A DNA stretch of 64,000 bases. Origin: Phytophthora colocasiae. Taxonomy: Eukaryota > Oomycota > Peronosporomycetes > Peronosporales > Peronosporaceae. Below are positions 17,809 to 29,054 of the stretch, one piece after another (the first letter of the stretch is position 1; each line of letters begins with the position of its first letter). Location of the stretch: assembly GCA_018806915.1 (NCBI GenBank), contig JAGKQI010000098.1, positions 3,906,001 to 3,970,000 of the forward strand. The letters run 5' to 3'. The translations under genes were made by a program, and so were the position numbers. The notes beneath the pieces were generated by a model. The model searched no databases, was not told where the DNA came from, and was given only the letters and a program-made list of their open reading frames with translations.

Positions 17809-18741
17809 GCTCTCCGCATAGTCTGATCTAGCCTTGATCACTTTCCACTCCGGCAAACTCCACACGATCGCGCTGAAAGCGCCCCCTCCTCGTTTCACGC
17901 GTGCCGATCCGTCGAAACTTATAACCCACAGCTCCTCATCTGGGTCTACGGTGGGGATTGGCATCTGGATCCGACGTTTTGGTTCCTTCCGTGGCGCGAT
18001 CGCGATCAGGGCTTCGTCGATCTCCGATCTAGGCGTTATATTAGCTGCGATCGCCCCCAGTATTTCGTCCTCTCCCTTCGTACACTTCGTGATCTCGAGC
18101 GTCCATGGGGATAGAAGTGCAGACCATGTCCGCCGGCTAAACTCCTCTTGCATCGCAAGGCTGATCGCCTCCTCGAGAGTATTCGGATACTCTCGGAAGA
18201 GATACGTCTTGACGGGACCATCTCTTAGTCCCTTCATGAACGTGACGACTTTGGTCGCCTCGTCGATCGGGTTCGCCACTATGTTCGATACCAAGTATCG
18301 AGCACGCTGGGAAAAGGTGTGGACATCATCCTTGCCCTGTTGCAGATCGAGAAACTCCGCTCTCGATCTGAACTCGTTCTTCGGGGGCTCAAACGCAAGC
18401 TTGAGCTCCTCTTTGAACACCTCGTACGTGCCGAAGCACGTAGGATCCGAGAGTCGGCGCCCATAGGCCCAACTCCTCGCACGTCCGCCAAGACATGACA
18501 TGGCGAACGCGACCTTCGACATCGGATCGACGATACGTCGAGCCGCAACGGCTGTGTCGAGTTCGACAAGCCACCGAAGGAGGGTCTCGTCCTCCTTCCC
18601 CGTGTAGGTACTCACGTGGAGTTTCAACGACTCCACGCGTGGCTTCGGGGAAGCCACCGAGGCAGCAACATCTCGTTGCTCCTTAACAATGTACCCCAGA
18701 GCAACACCATGTTGCTCTGTCGGCGATAGCGTACGAAGCAT
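17805..18741 (-). pseudogene. Older Ty3/Gypsy element: gag joined directly to RNase H, interrupted by giant element
   Basis: ATG at 18739-18741. Residues 1-215 are a retrotransposon gag (LKLHVSTYTGKEDETLLRWL; WAYGRRLS; AEFLDLQQGKDDVHTFSQRA; FMKGLRDGPVKTYLFREYP). At about residue 225 the protein changes within one frame to the sequence that normally follows RT (LLSPWTLEI, CTKGEDEILGAI, ITPRSEIDEALIAIAP), then the start of the accessory RNase H (LWVISFDGSARVKRGGG). Zinc knuckle, protease and RT are therefore missing, most simply by an internal deletion that kept the frame. The ORF runs 8 bp into the LTR (stop at 17797-17799); the true continuation is at 1-627. TSD TAAG at 17805-17808. Confidence 0.85.
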
Positions 18742-18955
18742 CGTCGCTACCGCCGCCTCTCCAATGACTTACGAAAGTCTTTGGAGAGCCTCCCACTCTG
18801 GATCAGACAGGTGGGCGCAGTCCGTGCGCGTCACGGACATTTGAGGGGTCCCAGCAGATCCCTCATCCATTGGGGAGTTCTCTACCCCGCGTTCGTATGA
18901 CTCCATACGAACGAACAGCAGTCGGTCGTGGGACGGACTACAAAGTGCTACCAGG
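18742..18955 (-). other. 5' leader of older Gypsy element, with primer binding site at 18944-18953
   Basis: Between the gag start and the presumed LTR. On the minus strand TGGTAGCACT lies two bases after the LTR end CCCATTACA. The same 10 bases follow the 5' LTR of the element at 33788, again after a 2-base spacer, which supports both calls. No ORF here. Confidence 0.5.
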
Positions 18956-19402
18956 TGTAATGGGTCTACCTAGACCTATTAGGTGGCGTACACGTGCGCT
19001 TACGTGTATGAGGAAGCGTGCAATTAGAATAGACTTAATTTAAGTATACTTATTTAAATAAGTATAATTAAATCAAATATAACTAAATCAAACTGCAAAA
19101 TACCGTAAAATGAGAACTGTTATTGAATTTGGCATAAGCCTCCTAAAACTGTTTGTTATCTATTTCTAAAGGGTCTGTCAACGTGTGGTTGGCAGAAACT
19201 CTGTTCAGTGATTGGTAGAAATCCGTTACTTTCTACCAATAATATGCACAAATGCCCACGAACCATCCAATAATGTGGTTCGCCCATGTATCCATTGGTG
19301 TGTACAGCATACCAAGGTCTGAGGCCCATTTCCAACCTCTAACAGTTATCCTAACTGTTAGAGTTACAAGTGGTACAACCACTTGTACGTGTAACCCCGT
19401 TA
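18956..19402 (-). repeat. Probable 5' LTR of older Gypsy element
   Basis: The minus strand ends ...CCCATTACA at 18956 next to a primer binding site. The right part (19095-19402) is homologous to 32764-33717, which ends GTGTAACCCCGTTACA, so the LTR family starts TGTAACGGGG on the minus strand. Right end approximate. Confidence 0.5.
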
Positions 19403-19520
19403 AATAGACCCACTATGTGGCGTGCACGTGCGCTTACGTGTATGAGGAAGCGTGCAATTAGATTAGACTTAATTTAAGTATTCTTATTTAAATAAGTTTA
19501 ACTAAATCAAATATAAACAA
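19403..19520. repeat. Second copy of LTR end sequence (direct repeat of about 18970-19090)
   Basis: Both copies share GTGGCGTRCACGTGCGCTTACGTG and the following AT-rich stretch with roughly 10 percent divergence by eye. It may be the remnant of another LTR copy next to the first. Confidence 0.55.
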
Positions 19521-19653
19521 TTCGCAGTTCGAAGAACTGTTCGTAGTTCGAAGAACTATCGTTAGTAGACACAGCGGGTTTGTTGTCATCGTACGACCTT
19601 CGAGCGACCTTGGCATTCGAGCAACCGGAATCGGAAAAGAACGGAACCGAAGA

Positions 19654-20425
19654 ATGCGAAGCGGCGGCGGGATCCGGTTGATCGGCAAGAAGGGCGACGG
19701 CAACGGCAACGGCGACGATCTGAAGTCCAAGGAGGGCGACAAGCTGGAGACCCCGTACAATGGCAAATTCTACCCGGGCGTGACGTGGTGCTGCCGCCTG
19801 AAGGGCACGTACGACGTCGACTTCGACGATGGTGAGAAGGAGAAGGATGTAGCGGCCGTACGGATCCGGGTGTTTGGCAAGAAGGGCGACCTGGTGCTGC
19901 CGCCTGAACGGCACGTACGACGTCGACTTCGATGATGGCGAGAAGGGGAAGGATGTAGCGGCCGTACGGATCCGGTTGATCGGCAAGGAGGGCGACAAGG
20001 TGAAGACTCTGTACAGTGGCAAGGGCAAATTCTACCCGGGCGTGACCTGGTGCTGCCGCCTGAACGGCACGTATGAAGTTGAATTCGACGATGGCGAGAA
20101 GGGGAAAGATGTAGCGGCCGTACGGATCCGGTTTATTGGCAAGAAGGGCGACGGCGACGGCAACGGCGACGACCTGAAGTCCAAGGAGGGCGACAAGCTG
20201 GAGGCCCCGTACAATGGCAAATTCTACCCGGGCGTGACCTCGTGCTGCCGCCTGAAGGGCACGTACGACGTCGACTTCGACGATGGCGAGAAGAGGAAGG
20301 ATGTAGCAGCCGTACGGATCCGGTTGATCGGTAAGAATGGCGACGGCGACCTGAAAGCGAAGAAGTTCAAGGTGAAATCGAACGGCTTACCCTTGCATGT
20401 GTTCGTGTCCGTCGAGTTTCCATAG
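19654..20425 (+). pseudogene. Tandem Tudor-like repeat protein, frameshifted
   Basis: Four units of about 50 residues read roughly KEGDKLETPYNGKFYPGV then RLKGTYDVDFDDGEK then DVAAVRIR. This is the pattern of the small Tudor/SH3-like barrels that occur in tandem in many protists and may bind modified histone tails. Reading starts at an ATG at 19654. In the second unit about 60 bp are missing and the frame changes near 19890, so units 2-4 continue in another frame (open to 20425). The deletion ends share GGGCG(TG)AC, which suggests a microhomology event. No upstream exon was identified, and the 5' flank is TTCGAAGAACT-rich repeat DNA. Expression is doubtful. Confidence 0.6.
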
Positions 20426-20825
20426 TGCGTGTTGGTGCTTTAGCATGGCCTGGAACTCCACAAAGAGGCCATTAGCATGATGACAGCGGCACATAGATTG
20501 TAGAGAGCGAAGAATGTAAAAAAACCGTGATTTTCGCATTGTCATACTCCATATTCAAATCGACACTTCATTGGACTAGAGCCAATGGACGTTTCTTCTT
20601 TCTCTTCAGTCGGCGTTTTACTCTCTTCCAGGCGTACCAGGTACCTCGACTGCTGGCCTGCCTAGTTGGCGTCGTTAGGGGCGTTGAAGAGTGGGCTGGC
20701 CTCGAGGGGTGTACCGGGAAAAGGGCACAGCGTCGACGCGTGGTGCACTCGTGTGCACTTGTGGTACACAGACCCATTGGTCTGTATACTTTTGATTGTT
20801 GCGCCATCCCATAGGTGTGTGCAGT
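20426..20825. other. No gene seen
   Basis: Moderately GC-rich sequence with short random ORFs only, between the Tudor-like pseudogene and the 67-bp tandem repeats. Confidence 0.5.
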
Positions 20826-21030
20826 TTTTGATCGATTTGCTACGGGAAGTAGAGCGCCTGTAGCATCTAGTGACCGTTAACGCGTAGGCTCTTTTTGACT
20901 GATTTGTTGTGGGACCTAGAGCGCCCGCAGCATCTATTGAATGACGTTAACGCGTAGGCTCTTTTGATTGATTTGCTGCGGGAATTAGAGCGCCTACAGC
21001 ACCTATTGATTGACGTTAACGCGTAGGCTC
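20826..21030. repeat. Three tandem copies of a 67-69 bp unit
   Basis: GATTTGCTRCGGGAA occurs at 20834, 20901 (variant) and 20970. Each unit contains TAGAGCGCC and ends GTTAACGCGTAGGCTC. It lies just beyond the 3' end of the minus-strand helicase, so it may be the 3' part of the Helitron. Confidence 0.8.
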
Positions 21031-21318
21031 ATTAGTGGTGCTTGACAAGCAGTGGTCCGTCACATTGGCAGTCATTGGCAGGTGGAATCTTGCCAAGGTG
21101 GCGTTGCTGAGGTCGTTTAAGCGTTGTTCTTCACGGAGTGCGTGTTCCGGTGTCTTCGACCACTCCACAAGTTTTGCCGACATTGGTGTTAGTGCGATCA
21201 GCCCCTTGCGAGTTGTAACCCGTGATACAAGCAAGTAGGTCTGTTGCGGTTTGTTGACAAACGCCTGAGTCGATTTCCAGTCCATAACAATCATGGACTG
21301 CAGCGTTTCTCCTTCGCT
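21016..21318 (-). pseudogene. Helitron helicase C-terminal tail (downstream of PiggyBac insertion)
   Basis: Reads SEGETLQSMIVMDWKS, then QTYLLVSRVTTRKGLIAL, then a charged tail to a stop at 21016. SEGETL is the Pif1/RecD-type motif KxQGxTL, and QTYLLVSRV is the final helicase motif (YVALSR class). The preceding part of the same motif block, QFPFVCAVGSTVY, is at about 23050-23090. The gap between them is the PiggyBac element. Confidence 0.85.
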
Positions 21319-23032
21319 AAAAAAAGCTCAGTAGGTAGTTCAACAGGCAAGGAAGTTGGCACTGACACACTGAAAAAGGCCACGTTAGTCAGCGGGTACA
21401 AGAAAGGGCAGGGATGGTTGACGACGCCGCAGCTCCAGCAGCATACACGCCCCTTGTGCACGAGTACTCTCGCCATGACGGCTTCTGCGTCGCCAATAGC
21501 ACAACCTCCGCCAGCGACATCTCACCGCTAGATGTGTTCTCTCAGTTTCTGACCCTCGCAATGCTCGAAACGATCGTTGTGAACACAAACGCGTATGCGA
21601 GAGCAAAACAAGCCAAAAGTTGGAAAACTATCACTTTAGATGAACTACTAACGTGGATTGGAATCGTTATTTACATGGGAATTCACAGAGTGTCGCGTCC
21701 TCGTGAGTGCTGGTCTAGATCCATCGCTCCCTAAGTTTCCTTTCACATCTTACATGTCCAGAGATCGCTTTGAGCAAATTCGCTGGTTTCTTCACATTTC
21801 TGCTGTGGACACCACGTCTTCTGCGTGGTATGCAAAAGTGGAGCCACTCGTGTCTGATTTAAAACTCGCATTCGAGACTTTATTTGTTCCTGATAGCAAC
21901 GTTAGTGTGGACGAAATGATGATTCGCTTCTCTGGTAGGTCGTCGCATACCGTGAGAATGAAACATAAACCTATATCGGAAGGGTATAAAGTAATGGCAC
22001 TGTGTTCTAAGGGCTACTGCTACACATTTGAGCTGGTTTCCCGTGTTGTGACCGCTTCCGTTCCTAAAGTACGCGATTTGAGTGCTACGGGCTGCATTGT
22101 CGCTCATTTGTGCAGTAAATTACCGAGAAAAAAGCAATTCAACGTGTTTATGGATAATTATTTCAGCTCTATTCCTTTGTTTGAACATTTACGGAGTGCT
22201 GGGATAGGTGCATGTGGCACAGCGCAATCGAATTCTGCAAAATATCCGAAAGAAATGCGATTTCGGAACGACAAAACGAAAAAACATGACTGGAACACAA
22301 TTAAATCTATGGCTGTTGGAAATGTTCTTGTTATTTTTTGGATGGACAATGGTCCCGTCCAACTCTTGTCAACAATTCATGACGTTGTGGGTAGCGAGTG
22401 GCTTATTGAGCGTGAGAGAAAGCGTCCTAGAATTACTTCTACAAATGGTGCTAGTGTGCGGAAACAATTTGGGGATTCTGTAAGAAAAACTTTTGCAATT
22501 CCACGTTGTGTTGACGATTACAATCACTTCATGAACGGTGTGGATGTGGCTGATCAGTACCGAGCGTATTACAAAACTCAACTTATTGCTTATCGTACTT
22601 GGATGCCTATTTTCTTTTGGCTGTTGGATACTACGATCATTAACACATTTATCTATTACCAACATGCCTGTGCTAGAATTAAAAAAACAGCACTGTGTCA
22701 TCGCGCCTTTAGACAAAAATTGGCGTGGCAGCTAATTTCTAAGTCGCCAAAGACGTCTGAGGACCCTGTGCAGCGTATGCATTTGCCTATCTTTCGCCAA
22801 CAACGTGTACAGTGTGCACTCTGTATTAAGAGCGGTGAACGGCGTCAGACTGCCGTGGTTTGTACCGCTTGCAGTACAGCGTTGTGCTTGTCGTCACACC
22901 GGAATTGCTTCGCCGAGTTTCACACGCGATTTGAACCAGGTCATCCCTCCTAGTGCTGTCGATTCTATACCCAGCTGCATAAAGTAGACAAATTTAATAT
23001 AAGATTTTGTATGCCAATAATATGTACTATCC
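21319..23032 (+). mobile_element. PiggyBac-like transposon inside Helitron helicase gene
   Basis: Ends were placed from imperfect inverted repeats, GCTCAGTAGGTAGTTC on the left and, on the minus strand at the right, GCCCGGTAGGATAGTAC. The expected TTAA duplication is not visible, so borders are uncertain by about 10-20 bp. The position is independently supported because the helicase motif resumes on the other side. Confidence 0.65.
21414..22953 (+). pseudogene. PiggyBac transposase (DDE_Tnp_1_7 type), one frameshift
   Basis: Starts MVDDAAAPAAY at 21414 and changes frame near 21690-21720 (end of GIVIYMGIHRV, resuming at LPKFPFTSYMSRDRFEQIRWF). The catalytic aspartates appear intact: VSVDEMMIRFSGRS (about 21908), FNVFMDNYFSS (about 22145) and MNGVDVADQYRAYY (about 22535). 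The C-terminus has the Cys-rich zinc region usual for the family (CALCIKSGE...CTACSTALC...C). Length after joining is about 510 aa, normal for PiggyBac. The N-terminal part is short but plausible. Only one lesion was seen, so the copy is relatively young compared with the Helitron it entered. Confidence 0.88.
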
Positions 23033-25322
23033 TACCGGGCACGAAGAGATACACTGTCGATCCAACTGCGCACACAAATGGGAATTGCTGTGGGCGCATT
23101 GTGACGGAACGAGGCTGTCCATCTGGTGCAGGTGCTAGCTTTATAGTCGTTTTCGCGTACGCTTGGGTTGCATAAAACACTGGGAAGAGTTCGGCATCTA
23201 GTCCAGGACGAATCGCAACAGCAGTGGGTCTCGGAACACGAATTAGCGCGTAATCGGGAGGTTGACTTGGAAGATGAACGACTATGGACGTTGAACCGTC
23301 TTGAACGAGCCGAAACTCGGTTTTAGGTGGAAAATGGACGTACGCGAGACTCCCAAGTGTGCCATTTGCTACACCCTTTGCAGTGGCAATATTCTGTGTC
23401 ACTTGGATGGGCATTCCGGGGACTAAATCCAGATACGGAGCCATCCGGCCGAACCTGTTGTCCGGAAGACCAAGCACATACTCAAGATCACTCCGGCTCA
23501 AGCCGTTCGGCGCTCCCTTAAAATTCGCGACCACGCGGATCGGGTAGACACCTTCAGGTAGTCTGTCCGAAGTCTCCTTCATGAACGCATTGTCAATTGC
23601 CAATCGCGTCGCGTTCTCAGGCGTGACGAAAACCGCAGAGGCCCTGGATTGTTCCTGAAGCGATAGCGGGTTGTTGTGTATAACGCGTGCGTTGATCATG
23701 TCGAGAAATTAAGGGGTCCAACGGCCTATACGCGCATTACGGCAGCCCTCTCCCCACTGAGGGTCGTTTCGGAAGCGTACAGACTCGTCCAAAACCACAA
23801 CCATCGTAATCGTTCGCCAAAGCTCGAAGCCCCCAATATCCGTTGTGCTGGGCGTTGCCTTTTCGATGGGGTCTAGGTAGATTGGGTCTGATTTTACGGG
23901 CGGCATCTGTAGAAAATCACCTACCAGCACTACATGTATTCCACCAAAAGGAACGTTCTCAACTTTCATGTATCTGCGCAACAACCGGTCGAGTTTGACC
24001 CATTCAGGCTTACTCATCATCGATATCTCGTCGATGACGAGAAGATCCAGGGGCGTAAACTTCTTTTCCTTGATTGCGTGCTCCAGTCGTACGAGAAAAC
24101 TGGCAAGTGTGCGGCCACCAATAAGTGTCGCCGCTTTACCAGTCAGTGCTGTTTTAACCATAGCGTTACTGCGGTGCCAGCCTGAACAAAATGCGTTGAC
24201 GGCGTCGATGACACGACTCTTGCCTGTGCCTCCGGCACCACCAAGAAACAAAAGCAGCTGGTCGTCTCGTAGTCGCGATTCGAAATCTTTACCGCAATAG
24301 TCCGCCGACCCATGAGCATTGGCGTGTTCTTGTTGCTCAAATCGCCGCAGCAGCGCGGTAGCAATGAGAGAGAAGGCTGCGTGCTGGCGACAATTTAGAG
24401 TGAATGCAGCCGACACGTCGGTAATACTTTGGTACGGGCGTAACGGTGGTGGCGAACATTCTTGATGAGTTGACAGGGACCACTCGCGGCCTGACTCCAG
24501 CGCGCCCTGGATAAGCTCTATCACGTCCGCGGCATGTTCATTGCGTGAGTGGCTACTTGAAAAAGCCTCGGTTTCGTCAATCGCCGATTTTTTAACCCAT
24601 TCCTGCAACTCTCCCACTGACAACTCCAACATGTGATCGTGGTTACCGAGATTAATGGCCACTCGAGCCGTGCTTTCGGCTGCAGATTCTAGTAGTTCTC
24701 GATGGAACACGCTTGGTAACGAACTAAGCTTTGCCGTCGGAAAAACAGGCAAGGTCGAGCCATCGTCTGGCATTGTATCATCATCGTCTGCCGTAAATAC
24801 ATGACAGAAATTGTCGGCTCTCCCACCATTGTCAGGCACATCACTTTCATCTGGTATGTTGCCAATCACGCCATCGATGCTATTGCGGGTACCAAGTAAC
24901 TCGTCACTGTCACTGTTAGTTTCATGGTCAAGCTCCATATTAGCAGATTCCACGTCCTCCTGGGCTTGTTTTGATGTGTGGTAGTAGTCATCCATGTTCG
25001 CCATTATTTCGCGCACGAATCCCGTTCGTGTGTTTTCCCACTGCAAATACGCGTCGCTCCATGCAGACTCACTCTCCGGATCTCTGACGAGATCTAAGGC
25101 GTTGCGAAATGGCTTAAACAGTACCAGCGCAAATTTGGCACGTTTAGCGACAAGGTCGGGAGGCGTTTCGGAGTCTACATACGGCATGCGCACACCTGTG
25201 ACGACTGGAACAGCTTCGAATTGGTGGTGGCCAATACAATGCGTACTATAGAGCGGGTGACCAGTCAAAAACAAATCCCATGTTGCTGTCGATCCGGATT
25301 GCTTGCGGCGAAAGCACGTCAT
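23033..25322 (-). pseudogene. Helitron Pif1-like helicase domain, one nonsense codon
   Basis: Reading from 25322: Walker A GGAGGTGKSRVI (about 24230), motif LVIDEISMM (Walker B, about 24030), motif VVLVGDFLQMPPV (about 23920), then VVVLDESVRFR. An in-frame TAA at 23709-23711 follows RIGRWTP; the same frame continues with FLDMINARVI and the rest of the helicase to QFPFVCAVGSTVY, where the PiggyBac insertion begins. Upstream, the frame is the same as that of the Rep ORF, separated by a TGA at 25362-25364. Helitron helicases of this type unwind DNA during rolling-circle transposition. Confidence 0.88.
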
Positions 25323-25361
25323 GACGAATTCGTAAAGGCATTTCCGGTCAAGTGACTCTGG

Positions 25362-27743
25362 TCAGTACAAATAATCATCAAGAAAAGACGCTGCTCGGAA
25401 CTTGATGTTGGACGCGTCATCTCTCACCTCGACGAGGTTGCATGAGTGTGTGTCGTTTTGGATCAGCTCACGCAAAATGTCGTAGAGTGGTAGAGTTGTG
25501 CAGGAAGCGCTCATGTAGCAGCATGACCCACGCAGGAGATATAGTGCAGCTAGAGGTCCTGCGATCTCGCGCTGATTTGTCATTGCAAAAACCATGGATG
25601 CAACGCGTCTGCGTCCAACTATCGTTTGCGACGTCTGAGTTTGCTGTTCTCGGAGTTCTCGTCGCTTGAAAGCTGCTAGTGCTACTGCCGTGACAGAATC
25701 AACCAGACTTTGCTTTTTCGTCACGTACTTGGTGGTATAATAGATGCGCAGCAGAGCCTCCAAGCCTCCAATAAGCACTTGGATGTCGTGATTAGACTTG
25801 AAGGCTAGCATCATGATGTCATTATAGCCATTGACATATTCGAATGGTGCTCGTCGCGCGAGCTCGACACCAGCGCTAGTACAGATTGTGCTGTCAACTC
25901 GTGCTCGTGGGAACCGGTACCGACACTGCCCTGGAGTGGACCTACGGCTGGGTTTTGGTGCCCAACGCTCGTCATCGACCGAGGGCGGTAATGACATAAC
26001 AGCTTGAGCTACTTTGTCATTACGGAAAGTGGCGTCTTCACGCTGCTCGTGGCGAAATGGCACCGCGTTGAGTGCTCGCAAATGATCTCCGTAATTGTCA
26101 TCGCCGTCACGCGTGGCCAACACCATATCCTGACGAAAGACTGCAGCCTTTGCAGCACCGACACTACCTCGACATTTGACTTGCATTTGCACAGCTGCAT
26201 CAAGCTCCTCCGACGAATACTCTCGCATTGATGGGGGCCAAGCCATTGGTCGATGCTGGAGAAGCATACGTCGCAACACATATTGAGAGCTCATCTTTGT
26301 CGCGCATTGTGGGCATTGAACGAGCAGTGGTTCTGCTTTGGAGCGTCCACGGCCCACGTTCGGATTCTCGTACGCTTGAAGTGGAATCGGTAGCTCTTTT
26401 AAATCGGCAAGGGAGTAACCACACCACTGGCATCTCAACGCCTTCACATCAAGAGGTATGGAAGTGCTAACAATGCTGTCGGCATACATGGCGATGTCGT
26501 GGTAGTACTGGTCACCGTGCTCGGTCACTGCCCGACGAAATGCGTCAGTATTAGGCGGCGCGTCATTGACCCAGACGAGAAAATGAGCATGCAAGGTGCC
26601 GCCGCCCTGCGTTTCGACCATGCCAAAATAAGCTTTAACGTCACCAAAGAGACCGTCAAATGGCTTGTTCTTCATCTGGTTGAGGGGCACTCCGAGAACA
26701 TGCTGAATGAAAGCGTCCATGTTGTGCATGAACAAGCGGGCGGACGCTGCATCATTGTGCAGACTCGCGCTGTGGAGAGCCGAACGTCTGGGCACCTCGG
26801 CCAGGTTAGCGTCGAACAGAGTATCGACCGATGAAATTCCTGTGTAATGCGCCATCACAAATGAATCGGCCACGTTTGGCGTGAGCGTTACGAAAAGAGC
26901 GGGCTGCCCGTACCTAGCCTGGTAGGCAAATGCCCGTCGTCTACATTGTGCACGCTCGGCGTCACTCCCCCATATCGCGCCTCCACTGAGCTCAACGGTC
27001 CTTAAGAAGTCGCTGGCATGGGAACTTTCATCATGCGCCACTGTCGTTCGACCCTGGCGATGCTGCTCTTTTTTTCTCAATGCTTCTATCAAGGAGGCTT
27101 CCGATATGGTGCTGTAACGTTCAAACCGGATAGGGTCACGTTGACACTTGAGTGCAACCTGCACGTACATGCGCTGGATAGTCAAATGGTCAAAACTCAC
27201 CAATGTGAATAACTCGTCCTCTGCGAATTGCCGCGTACTCAACTCGCAGTAATGACGGATGCAAGCTCCCAGCGAAACTGGAATTTGCCGCTTTTCGTTT
27301 GGATGTGCCCTACCATAAGGAAAGAGATGCGGAAACATTCGCGCAAACAGCGAGTTGTCTTTGCTGGCAAATCGGCTCGAGTGTCGAACCAGAAACTGAG
27401 GTTGTGATTTGCGCTGCGTTGGTAGTTCGATTACTGGAACATGGATAGGCGGTCCGTCTTGCGCGTTGACTTCACTGTCGTCCGCAATGAACACCACGCG
27501 ATGCTCTACAACGTCGGTCTCTCCATCAGTATCACCAAAATCTGCGGAAATGCCAACTCGTTCACTCTCGGCATCGACATCATTAGCTTCAACGACAGCG
27601 TCACTCTCCTCGTAAATCATATGCTCCGCCACTTCTTCGGGTGCGAGATTTGAGTAGTCGACAGCGACATCCTTGTAGAGATCGTTGTTTTTGCAGTAAA
27701 AGGCCAGCAAATCTTCGACCACAGCACGACGAGTGAGATGCAT
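25362..27743 (-). pseudogene. Helitron Rep domain region (Helitron_like_N and Rep)
   Basis: Contains the conserved N-terminal Helitron domain (FARMFPHLFPYGRAHP, GACIRHYCEL, QARYGQPALFVTLTPN) and the rolling-circle nuclease signature: GGGTLHAHFLVW carries the paired histidines of the HUH motif, and RIYYTTKYVTKK carries the catalytic tyrosine region. The CxxC pairs between them (CQWCGYSL, CPQCATKM) are also typical. The ORF ends at a TGA after DDYLY; the frame continues uninterrupted into PESLDRKCLYEFV and the helicase, so the TGA is probably a CGA-to-TGA change. The start shown is the first methionine in this frame, not the natural N-terminus. Confidence 0.9.
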
Positions 27744-28577
27744 TTCACGAACGCGAGCCTGTTGCTCGGTAGTGAATCAGCCATCACGACACGATAGCAG
27801 CTAATGTTGCGGGCAGACGTTGGTAGCAGCGTGGCAGCTGGACCTGGTATTGAGTCAAAGGCAAGGCAATGAGAACGGATCGCGATGTGAGCCCCCACGC
27901 ATAACTCGCGTCACTGCGGAAATCATGACAGTCTGTGTCATGAGACGCTCCGGTAACGTCGTGTTCGTAAGCCGAGTCGGCAGCGAGCCCACATAAAACC
28001 CATTCTTGATCGAGAATTTTGGCAACAACTGCTTAGCTAAACTGGCATTGCACTCTTGACAAACTTGGATGTAACCAGCCGGGTGGATGCCACGTTTTGA
28101 CAGAAGCATTCCACCTAAGCAAGCAAACAACTCGGAGCAATCATACTCTGCTGCCAATTCCATTGGCAACTGTTCTTCGACGCTGGACAGCAGTAAACCC
28201 ATCTGCTGAATACGGTCACGATCATCGCCTAGCGATATCAGGTGCATCGACTTCCGTAGCTTGTTGCGGTCACGCACAGCGCAGGTCGCACTATCAAGTC
28301 CTGACGCCCCCAGATCTAGCCTCAACCGATGTAGAACTGCTTTCTTTGTGTGGTTAGATACCGGGTGAAGCCTTGGAACGTTATCATCTAGCCAGCTTTG
28401 ATGCGGTTTGTCGATGGTTTTACCTCTAGGATCTCCACCGACAGCACTGCGGGTACGTTGATATCGTTCACGTTTTTTGTCGCAATCGTTCGGCTCTCGC
28501 TTCAGGACTCTCGCGTGCTATGTAACGTTGGACAGCGCGTTTTTGCCGCTCTCGCTTTTCTTCAGCAGTCAACACCA
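27744..28577 (-). pseudogene. Helitron Rep-helicase N-terminus, three frame changes
   Basis: ATG at 28575-28577 begins MVLTAEEKRERQKRA, an Arg/Glu-rich N-terminus common in these proteins. The frame shifts near 28450-28470 (into RERYQRTRSAVGGD). It then reads CQECNASL and LPKFSIKNGFYVGSLP, a Cys-containing region found before the Helitron N domain. It shifts again near 27900 and near 27750 to join the large ORF. These breaks show that the element is inactive. Confidence 0.75.
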
Positions 28578-29054
28578 TAACGCGTGGCAAACAACAACCA
28601 GTACAGGAAGTGGTGGATGGTGAATGCCACTCCAGCCGAAGCTCTTCATATCGGTTGTAACTTCAACATCAAGGCCTCGTCCCAGGTTCTCTCGTTCAAG
28701 TTCCAACACCGTCGACACCGCACGGATAGGGAACACGGGGTGCTGTTGTACTCGGAACTGACAAATTTTCGATCGTCTGCGCTGCAGCATGCATTACGAA
28801 AAGCTCATGTCGACTGCATGCCGTCACGAAGTCAAATACGTGTTCTCGTTGGCCATTCCATATTGCAACGTCCCAGCCGCACATGCTAACCTTCCGGTAT
28901 GCTCGCTCGCAATTTACACGAAATGTTGCCTGCTTTTATTATCGTCATCCACTGCTATCGTCTGGTCCCTTAGCAGCCGGACCGAATTCGTATCTATGAA
29001 CCGCGTTCATCCATTTTCGAAGAGCCCGTTACTTTCTCCTTTCCTACCAAAGAC
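28578..29054. other. Helitron upstream region, no gene supported
   Basis: Lies between the minus-strand Rep start and the plus-strand small ORF; a divergent promoter region is plausible. Short ORFs on both strands show no recognisable product. Confidence 0.4.

Larger units (their letters stand above)
21016..28577 (-). mobile_element. Decayed Helitron (Rep-helicase), interrupted by PiggyBac
   Basis: Minus-strand coding pieces in the correct order: N-terminal Arg/Glu-rich segment, Cys-containing N-terminal region, Rolling-circle Rep with HUH-type motif, and Pif1-like helicase. At least three frameshifts, two nonsense codons and a PiggyBac insertion interrupt it. Coordinates cover the coding remains only; the Helitron ends (5' TC, 3' hairpin and CTRR) could not be fixed by eye. 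Confidence 0.85.
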
